Assembly (NCBI GenBank): GCA_937891245.1
Contig: CALAGB010000436.1
Location: 1 to 11,529 of the forward strand
From: an uncultured Thermomicrobiales bacterium
GTDB lineage: Bacteria; Chloroflexota; Chloroflexia; Thermomicrobiales; Thermomicrobiaceae
Length of the DNA stretch: 11,529 bases
Direction of reading: 5' to 3'
Positions within the stretch are counted from its first letter, which is position 1. The number at the start of each line of letters is the position of its first letter. The position numbers were made by a program, and so were the translations under genes. Under the pieces are notes generated by a model, which was not told where the DNA came from, did no database searches, and worked only from the letters and a program-made list of their open reading frames with translations. This document shows, piece by piece, positions 6,952 to 11,529 of the stretch.

Positions 6952-7908
6952 ATGACAGCACGTATCGCCGCCATCGGACTGACGTCGTGGGATCGGATCA
7001 TCGTCACCGATCACTATCCCGAGGCCGGGTCGTACGCCATCGTGCGCAAGACGCTTGAACAATCCGGCGGCACCACTGCCAACACGGCGCATGCGCTCAG
7101 CCTGCTCGGCATTCCGGTAACGCTGGCCGCGATGGTCGGCGACGACGAACAGGGCACCCGGCTACGTGAGGATCTCTCCGAAGCAGGCTGCGATGTGCGT
7201 TACGTGCGCGTACGCACCGGCGAGCCCTCCGATACCGGCATGATCGTCGTCTCCGGTCTGCTCGGCGAAACCGATCGGACGATCTTCTGGCAGCAAGGGG
7301 CCCGTCTGCGCATGGGCGACGCCTTGCCGATCAATGAAATCTTCGAGCACGATCTGGTAATTCTGGATGTCGATGACGAGCGACTGCGCCGCTTCGTCGT
7401 CGACTTGCCGATGCACGTCTCGCCCCGCACACGTATTCTCGGTACCCTTACCTACCTGCCCGAACTACCGCCCCGTGACGCGATGGACATCGCGCTGCGC
7501 TACAACTATCTGGTCGGCAACGAACGCGAACTACGTTATGTCACCCGTACCGACGCCACCGACCAGGCGATCTCCAGCCTGCGCGCCCGTATGTCGGGTG
7601 CCGACACACGCATGGCAGCGATCAGCCTCGGAGCCCGGGGCTGCGTCATAATGACGCTCGACGAAACGATCCATGTTCCCGGTTATCCGGTCGATGTTGT
7701 CGATACGACCGGAGCGGGCGATGCATTCGCAGCCGGTATCGCGCTCGGTATCGTCAACAATCGTCCGCTGGAAGAGATCGGCCGGATCGGCAACGCCCTC
7801 GGTGCACTCAGCATCCGCGCGCTTGGCGCCCGTGCCGGGTTGCCGACACGAGACGAACTCATCGCCTTTCTCGGCGACGACTCGGCATTCACTCCGCTGG
7901 AGCCATGA
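6952..7908 (+). CDS. PfkB-family carbohydrate/nucleoside kinase, substrate unknown
   Basis: Ribokinase-like (PfkB) small-molecule kinase of 318 residues. The N-terminal signature SGGTTANTAHALSLLG at 38-53 carries the GG pair used in substrate binding, and VGDDEQG (62-68) matches the family. The C-terminal signature DTTGAGDAFAAG (251-262) contains the anion-hole GAGD and catalytic base D257. These place it among enzymes that phosphorylate sugars, nucleosides or related alcohols; the lid region does not point to ribokinase, fructokinase or adenosine kinase specifically. The ATG is preceded by AGGAG overlapping the previous stop, spacing 11 nt. The stop overlaps the queG start in ATGA, so the two are translationally coupled. 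The operon with a cyclase-type hydrolase and queG could mean a role in nucleoside or queuosine metabolism, but that is inference. Confidence 0.9.
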   Translation: MTARIAAIGLTSWDRIIVTDHYPEAGSYAIVRKTLEQSGGTTANTAHALSLLGIPVTLAAMVGDDEQGTRLREDLSEAGCDVRYVRVRTGEPSDTGMIVVSGLLGETDRTIFWQQGARLRMGDALPINEIFEHDLVILDVDDERLRRFVVDLPMHVSPRTRILGTLTYLPELPPRDAMDIALRYNYLVGNERELRYVTRTDATDQAISSLRARMSGADTRMAAISLGARGCVIMTLDETIHVPGYPVDVVDTTGAGDAFAAGIALGIVNNRPLEEIGRIGNALGALSIRALGARAGLPTRDELIAFLGDDSAFTPLEP

Positions 7909-9041
7909 CATCGTTCGATCGCCAGCGCCTCAATGAGATCGCGCACAGCTGCGGCATCGCCAGCATCGGCGTCACGACCGCCGACCCCTTCGATGGTCTC
8001 GGCGATCTTCTCGCCGAGCGGATCGTTGCCGGTCACCTTCGTGGTCTCGACTGGTTCACGGTCGAACGCGCCCGCTTTTCGGCCGAGCCGCGCAACCTCC
8101 ACCCCACGGCACGCTCGATCATCTCGGTCGGTGTTCCCTACCGGATGGCGCCGGTCGCCTGTCCCGACGACGAACCACGTGGGACCATCTCGCGCTACGC
8201 CTGGGGCGACGATTACCACAAGACGCTCAAACAGCGTATGCGAGAGCTGCACGCGCGCCTCGAAAACGAGCTGGGCCGTGCGATCGAAGCTCGGTTCCTC
8301 GTCGATACTGCACGTATCGTCGATCGCGCGGTCGCGTCGCGCTCGGGCCTCGGCTGGTACGGCAAGAACACCCTGATCCTCGTACCCGGACACGGCTCCT
8401 GGGTGCTGCTCGGTGATCTGGTCGTCGATGTCGACATCGAGCCGGACGAGCCGCTGCGCCCCAAATGCGGCCGATGCACGGCCTGCATTGATCGCTGCCC
8501 GACTGGGGCCCTGCAACCGGGCTACATCGTCGAAACGCCGCGCTGTATCTCATATCTCACCATCGAATGCCGCGGCCCGATCCCGCGCGATTTGCGACCT
8601 CTGATGGAACGCTGGGTTTTCGGCTGCGACGACTGCCAGGAGATCTGCCCCTACACCGGCGCCGCCCAGACTGATCAGGACGACGCGTTTACCGCTCGCG
8701 CACTCGACAACGTCTACCCGCGACTCCGCTGGCTACTAACCATGACTGAAGCCGAATTCCGCGAGACCTATCGCGGCACACCGGTGCTCCGAACGAAACG
8801 CTCCGGAATGGCCCGCAACGCGGCCATCGCGCTCGGCAACAGCGGCACCGATGCCGACCTGGAACTCCTCGAACAGGTCGTCGCGACGCACGACACGCCC
8901 CTGGTTCGCGGCCACGCTGCCTGGGCCATGTCACACCTCAACCCTGTCGCCTCCGAGCCCTTTTTGCGTCAACAACTCGTATCCGAGCCCGACACGTACG
9001 TGTGCGACGAGATACGCGTTGCATTGGATTGTCCGGGCTGA
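7905..9041 (+). CDS. queG: Epoxyqueuosine reductase QueG
   Basis: Cobalamin- and iron-sulfur-dependent reductase converting epoxyqueuosine to queuosine at the wobble position of GUN-decoding tRNAs. It has 378 residues, full length. The N-terminal domain carries RGLDWFT (46-52) and the conserved aspartate thought to act as proton donor (D134 in FLVDTA). GLGWYGKNTL (148-157) is a strong family block. Two ferredoxin-like [4Fe-4S] clusters are supplied by C188, C191, C194 and C198 (CGRCTACIDRCP) with C214, C241, C244 and C248 (CDDCQEICP). A HEAT-like C-terminal segment at about 300-350 (MARNAAIALGNSG, GHAAWAMSHL) fits tRNA binding. The start overlaps the kinase stop by 4 nt; GGAG lies only 2 nt upstream, so initiation probably depends on coupling. 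No other queuosine gene is in the window. Confidence 0.96.
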   Translation: MTSFDRQRLNEIAHSCGIASIGVTTADPFDGLGDLLAERIVAGHLRGLDWFTVERARFSAEPRNLHPTARSIISVGVPYRMAPVACPDDEPRGTISRYAWGDDYHKTLKQRMRELHARLENELGRAIEARFLVDTARIVDRAVASRSGLGWYGKNTLILVPGHGSWVLLGDLVVDVDIEPDEPLRPKCGRCTACIDRCPTGALQPGYIVETPRCISYLTIECRGPIPRDLRPLMERWVFGCDDCQEICPYTGAAQTDQDDAFTARALDNVYPRLRWLLTMTEAEFRETYRGTPVLRTKRSGMARNAAIALGNSGTDADLELLEQVVATHDTPLVRGHAAWAMSHLNPVASEPFLRQQLVSEPDTYVCDEIRVALDCPG

Positions 9042-9075
9042 CGCGCGCTGCATCCCAATGCCAATGCCCTTTGTC

Positions 9076-9103
9076 CGTCATCCTGAGCCGCAGCGAAGGA
9101 TCT
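9076..9103 (+). repeat. Dispersed GTCATCCTGAGC...GCGAAGGATC hairpin repeat
   Basis: The core starting GTCATCCTGAGC and ending GCGAAGGATCT resembles a short intergenic repeat family I recall from many bacterial genomes, where it creates spurious peptides of the 'ILSRSEGS' type. It folds as ATCCT (9080-9084) with AGGAT (9097-9101), then a tandem G.A mismatch pair (9085-9086 with 9095-9096), then GC with GC (9087-9088, 9093-9094) around a CGCA tetraloop. Only one copy is in this window. It lies 34 nt after the queG stop; it lacks a T-run and is not a classical terminator. Confidence 0.65.
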
Positions 9104-9250
9104 CTCTTGTCTCGCACCAGTACCTCGGTTACAGGTCACCGCAGGATATTCTGCACTTTGATTCAGAACGAAAAAATAGGTTGGAGCCGTTTGGCAGGCG
9201 TGGCTTGCTGGCGACGGTGGCGTTGGGCGCCGCAGTGAGCGATCTCCGGT

Positions 9251-9256
9251 TATACT
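9251..9256 (+). promoter_or_regulatory. Candidate -10 box of the coaX promoter
   Basis: TATACT lies 35 nt before the coaX GTG, giving a short leader. The best upstream hexamer, TTGGGC at 9223-9228, is 22 nt away, which is too far, so the -35 is unclear. The remainder of the 250-nt gap at 9042-9291 holds the hairpin repeat and no gene that I can support. Confidence 0.4.
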
Positions 9257-9291
9257 CGCGACGCGGCAGTTTTCGGCCTTGGGGGCAAACA

Positions 9292-10071
9292 GTGTTACTC
9301 GCGATTGATATCGGCAACACGAATGTTGTCGTCGGAATCTTCAAAGGCGATCAGATCCTGACGTCCTGGCGCCTGGCGACCGAGCGTACGCGGATGGCGG
9401 ACGAGTGGTGGGCGATTTTCGCCACGCTCGCTAACAGCGACAACGTCGATCTTGCCACGCTCGACGGCGCGATCTTCTCCAGCGTCGTGCCCCGTCTGAC
9501 GCCGGTCTTCGTCGAGCTCTGCCGCGAACGCCTGCACCGGGAGCCGGTCGTCGTCAACGCGGGCCTCGACTTCGGTATCGGCGTTCTGATCGATAATCCG
9601 TCCGAGGTCGGCGCCGACCGCCTCGCCAATACGGTCGCTGCCTTCACCCGGCACGGTGGACCAGCAGTCGTCGTCGACTTCGGCACCGGGACAAATTTCG
9701 ATGTCGTGTCAGCAAGTGGAGATTACATCGGCGGCGCCATCGCGCCAGGTCTGACACTGGCGCTCGAGGCGCTGACGAGTCGCGCGGCGCGACTCTCGGC
9801 GGTTGAACTTGCCGTACCCGAGCGCGCCATCGGCCGCGATACGTTCTCTTCCGTTCAATCGGGCACGGTTCTCGGCTACATCGGACTCATCGAAGGACTG
9901 CTCGCGCGCATCAGCCAGGAGCTCGGCGAGAAACCGGTCGTCATCGCCACCGGCGGACTCGGCGGCGTGATCGCGCCGCATACCGACGCGATCGACACCT
10001 ACGAGCCGGATCTGACGCTCCACGGCCTGCGCATCATCTTCGAGCGCATACGGCAACGGAGCGCCGACTAA
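9292..10071 (+). CDS. coaX: Type III pantothenate kinase (CoaX)
   Basis: Phosphorylates pantothenate in the first step of coenzyme A synthesis; type III enzymes need a monovalent cation such as K+ or NH4+ and are not feedback-inhibited by CoA. From the GTG at 9292 it has 259 residues, the family's usual length. The frame stays open another 147 codons upstream, through queG and the repeat, but the family begins exactly at LLAIDIGNTN, so the longer form is spurious. Motifs of the acetate/hsp70/actin-fold kinases are visible: phosphate loop DIGNTN (6-11), EVGADR with catalytic base D109, DFGTGTNFD (129-137) and GAIAPG (148-153). The usual GTATT of the third motif is GTGTN here. GGGGG at 9281-9285 may serve as ribosome-binding site. 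The gene stands alone and converges with the M42 peptidase gene. Confidence 0.94.
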   Translation: MLLAIDIGNTNVVVGIFKGDQILTSWRLATERTRMADEWWAIFATLANSDNVDLATLDGAIFSSVVPRLTPVFVELCRERLHREPVVVNAGLDFGIGVLIDNPSEVGADRLANTVAAFTRHGGPAVVVDFGTGTNFDVVSASGDYIGGAIAPGLTLALEALTSRAARLSAVELAVPERAIGRDTFSSVQSGTVLGYIGLIEGLLARISQELGEKPVVIATGGLGGVIAPHTDAIDTYEPDLTLHGLRIIFERIRQRSAD

Positions 10072-10078
10072 CGGACTT

Positions 10079-11191
10079 CTAACCCCACCGAGACGAGAGA
10101 AAGCCAAGATCCGTTTGCGGCCCGAACGCTCTGGCGGCCGCGTCGAGCAGATCGACCGCGCCGAGCGCATCGCGCATGTCGAGCATTTCGACCGGCGAAT
10201 GCGAATAGCGCCGGGCGATGTTCACCACACCGGTCGGGATGCCGTCTCGCACCAGATGCACGGCCGCCGCGTCAGAATTACCGCCGACGAAAACAGCTTC
10301 CTGCACGGCGACACCGGCCGCTTCCGCGATGTTGTTCAGAAAATCCCGCATCGCCGGATTCGCCAGGAAACCGCGCGCCCCACCTCCGCTTGACACCGGC
10401 AAAACCGGACCGGCACCGATCCGCATGCTCAGATCACGATAGAAGTCGACATCCGGCGTGCCGCCCGACGGCACCGTGTCGACGACGATGGCGGCCGTCG
10501 GATTGAGGCGGTGCGTCGCCATCTGTGCCCCGCGTAGTCCAACCTCTTCCTGCACCGTCACGACCAGATGCAGCGTGCAATCGAGGGCGACGCCCTGCAA
10601 CCGGCGCGCGAGTTCGACCACGATCGCGCAGCCGACGCGGTTATCGAGCGCCTTGCCGGCCACACGCAGCGGGTTTGCCAGCTCGACCATCGGCTCATCG
10701 TACGAAATGGCATCACCAACGCGAATCCCGAGCGCACGCACCTCTTCGGCACTCTCGAAACCCATGTCGATATACAGCTCCCGGAAACCGGGCGCGCGTC
10801 CGCGTTCGTCCGGCGTCTGGATGTGGCCCGCTTTTACACCAACGACGCCGCGCTGGCCACGAATCTTGATGTGACGACCGATCGTCAGCGTCTCAACCAG
10901 ACCACCGAGGCGCTCGAACCGGATCATTCCCGACGGCTCGATACTCTTGACGATCGCACCGATCTCATCCGAGTGCGCCGAGATCATCAGGCTCGGTCCG
11001 TTTTCCGGTCCACGCCGCGTCGCGAAGAGATTCCCATAGCTATCGATCTCGATCTCATCGACCAGTGGCTCGAGCAGTTCGTTCAGGCGTGCGACGACGG
11101 CATGTTCGTGCCCTGCCACGCCGTCGATGAGGGCAAGTTCACCAAGCAACTCCTTGAGTGTCGCGATTTCATTTGATCGACTCGATTCCAA
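10079..11191 (-). CDS. M42-family metallo-aminopeptidase (glutamyl aminopeptidase/endoglucanase-M type)
   Basis: Cytoplasmic dinuclear zinc or cobalt aminopeptidase of the M42/TET family, usually a large dodecameric shell that trims peptides released by other proteases (370 residues). Metal and catalytic residues are visible: H73 in SAHSDEIG, bridging D183 in ALDNRVG, catalytic base E215 and metal ligand E216 in VQEEVGLRG, D238 in VVDTVPSG, and H331 in YSHSPVEM. The start is TTG at 11191-11189, supported by AAAGGA 8 nt upstream (minus strand 11205-11200); the nearby ATG is out of frame. Family names such as 'cellulase' reflect an old misannotation. Specificity (Glu/Asp, Leu or Lys) cannot be told from sequence. 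It is divergent from the EF-G-like gene, with 223 nt between them, and its 3' end lies 7 nt from that of coaX. Confidence 0.93.
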   Translation of the reverse strand: MESSRSNEIATLKELLGELALIDGVAGHEHAVVARLNELLEPLVDEIEIDSYGNLFATRRGPENGPSLMISAHSDEIGAIVKSIEPSGMIRFERLGGLVETLTIGRHIKIRGQRGVVGVKAGHIQTPDERGRAPGFRELYIDMGFESAEEVRALGIRVGDAISYDEPMVELANPLRVAGKALDNRVGCAIVVELARRLQGVALDCTLHLVVTVQEEVGLRGAQMATHRLNPTAAIVVDTVPSGGTPDVDFYRDLSMRIGAGPVLPVSSGGGARGFLANPAMRDFLNNIAEAAGVAVQEAVFVGGNSDAAAVHLVRDGIPTGVVNIARRYSHSPVEMLDMRDALGAVDLLDAAARAFGPQTDLGFLSSRWG

Positions 11192-11215
11192 TGCGCTAAT
11201 CCTTTCGATTCCCGT

Positions 11216-11240
11216 GCGCCACGACCAACGAGCGTGGCGC
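11216..11240. promoter_or_regulatory. Perfect 8-bp inverted repeat in the divergent intergenic region
   Basis: GCGCCACG (11216-11223), 9-nt spacer, CGTGGCGC (11233-11240). It lies between the M42 start and the -35 box of the opposing promoter (11245). It may be an operator for a dimeric regulator or a hairpin in the M42 mRNA leader. No regulator gene is adjacent in the window. Confidence 0.5.
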
Positions 11241-11244
11241 CCAC

Positions 11245-11272
11245 TTGTCGAGCATTATCACCGGACTATAAT
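11245..11272 (+). promoter_or_regulatory. Strong sigma-70-type promoter of the EF-G-like gene
   Basis: TTGTCG (11245-11250), a 16-nt spacer and a perfect TATAAT (11267-11272). The predicted transcription start is near 11279, giving a leader of about 136 nt before the GTG at 11415. This is the best promoter match in the window. Confidence 0.65.
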
Positions 11273-11279
11273 ACGGATA

Positions 11280-11311
11280 CACCAATACGGTTACGGTCAC
11301 CCATACTGGTG
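11280..11311 (+). ncRNA. First leader hairpin of the EF-G-like mRNA (candidate)
   Basis: CACCA (11280-11284) pairs with TGGTG (11307-11311). Inside, TA (11286-11287) can pair with TA (11104 offset excluded; 11304-11305), and GGT (11289-11291) with ACC (11299-11301), separated by small internal loops. It begins almost exactly at the predicted transcription start. Marginal stability; drawn by eye. Confidence 0.35.
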
Positions 11312-11331
11312 CCACAGATTGGATCAGCCGT

Positions 11332-11389
11332 GTGAATGAGATAAGCGCAGACGCCCTACATCGAGGGCTCAGTTCGCTTTATCTCTCAC
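11332..11389 (+). ncRNA. Second, long leader hairpin of the EF-G-like mRNA (candidate cis-regulatory RNA)
   Basis: Outer stem: GTGA (11332-11335) with TCAC (11386-11389), a 2-nt AT bulge, then GAGATAA (11338-11344) with TTATCTC (11379-11385), a 1-nt T bulge at 11378, and GCG (11345-11347) with CGC (11375-11377). Above an internal loop, GCCCT (11353-11357) pairs with AGGGC (11364-11368) around loop ACATCG. It ends 14 nt before the ribosome-binding site GGAGGAG. It lacks a following T-run, so it is not an obvious terminator. It matches no riboswitch core that I recognise. Confidence 0.5.
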
Positions 11390-11403
11390 GTAGCCTGGTA
11401 ACT

Positions 11404-11410
11404 GGAGGAG
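11404..11410 (+). promoter_or_regulatory. Ribosome-binding site of the EF-G-like gene
   Basis: GGAGGAG, 4 nt (from its end) before GTG 11415; the GGAGG part is 6 nt away. This strong site supports the GTG start of a gene that is cut by the window edge. Confidence 0.75.
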
Positions 11411-11414
11411 ACCT

Positions 11415-11529
11415 GTGAATAGCTTTCCGGTCGAACGTATCAGAAACGTCGGTTTGTTTTCCCACGGCAGCGCGGGAAAGACGTCTTTGACGGAAGCTCT
11501 CCTCTTTCTTACTCATACCATCAATCGCC
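11415..11529 (+). CDS. EF-G-like translational GTPase, N-terminus only
   Basis: Partial gene running off the right edge; 38 residues are visible from GTG 11415. The reading begins VNSFPVERIRNVGLFSHG and continues SAGKTSLTEALLFLTHTINR. Residues 9-24 contain the beta strand IRNVGLF followed by the P-loop SHGSAGKT (16-23), then the helix SLTEALLFLT, which is the N-terminal pattern of elongation factor G and its paralogs (ribosome translocation or recycling GTPases). Canonical EF-G has an AHIDAGKTTT loop; this variant with a GKTS ending is closer to EF-G-like paralogs (EF-G2 type). The P-loop's first position is Ser, where Gly or Ala is usual. It has a strong promoter and a structured leader. Whether it is the main EF-G or a paralog cannot be decided from this fragment. 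Confidence 0.85.
   Translation, partial: MNSFPVERIRNVGLFSHGSAGKTSLTEALLFLTHTINR

Noticed and set aside
8851..9291. 147-codon N-terminal extension of coaX
   Set aside because: The frame is open but runs through the queG 3' end in another frame and through the dispersed repeat; the kinase family begins at the GTG at 9292.
9042..9291. Small gene in the queG-coaX gap
   Set aside because: The short open frames carry the repeat-derived 'VILSRSEGS' peptide and lack ribosome-binding sites.
1..11529. CRISPR array, tRNA/rRNA, transposase, phage, toxin-antitoxin or defence genes
   Set aside because: No regularly spaced repeats, cloverleaf candidates or matching protein motifs were seen on either strand.

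Overview
The window reads as a stretch of bacterial chromosome, GC-rich with short intergenic gaps. It opens with 35 bases of Illumina adapter, so it is probably the end of an assembled (perhaps metagenomic) contig. Gene content and style suggest a Chloroflexota/Thermomicrobia-like bacterium: an EF-G-like GTPase with an unusual 'FSHGSAGKTS' P-loop, a lipoprotein with a long Ser/Thr/Ala/Pro linker, a dispersed GTCATCCTGAGC...GCGAAGGATC repeat, and several GTG/TTG starts. The lineage is an inference from memory of such genomes, not a computed placement.

Layout, left to right. (1) 1-35 adapter. (2) 68-1180, minus: alanine dehydrogenase (ald), reading toward the contig end. (3) 1181-1469: divergent promoter region. 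(4) 1470-3512, plus: an ABC uptake pair, an NMT1/THI5-like lipoprotein binding protein and its permease 6 nt downstream; no ATPase gene follows. (5) 3667-6180, plus: rseP-type intramembrane zinc protease followed by ispG (MEP isoprenoid pathway), ending in a perfect 10-bp stem-loop at 6203-6234. (6) 6293-9041, plus: a tight three-gene operon of cyclase/kynurenine formamidase-like hydrolase, PfkB-family kinase and queG (last step of queuosine synthesis); kinase and queG overlap by 4 nt. (7) 9042-9291: 250-nt gap with the dispersed hairpin repeat and a likely coaX promoter. (8) 9292-10071, plus: type III pantothenate kinase (coaX). (9) 10079-11191, minus: M42 aminopeptidase, convergent with coaX. 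(10) 11192-11414: divergent regulatory region with an 8-bp perfect inverted repeat, a strong sigma-70-type promoter and a roughly 136-nt leader with two imperfect hairpins. (11) 11415-end, plus: N-terminus of an EF-G-like GTPase, cut by the window edge.

Most genes are housekeeping: amino-acid catabolism, isoprenoid, CoA and tRNA modification, proteolysis and translation. I found no phage, transposon, CRISPR, toxin-antitoxin or defence genes and no tRNA or rRNA. The least explained parts are the structured EF-G-like leader with its neighbouring palindrome, the PfkB kinase of unknown substrate coupled to queG, and the orphan ABC pair without an ATPase.
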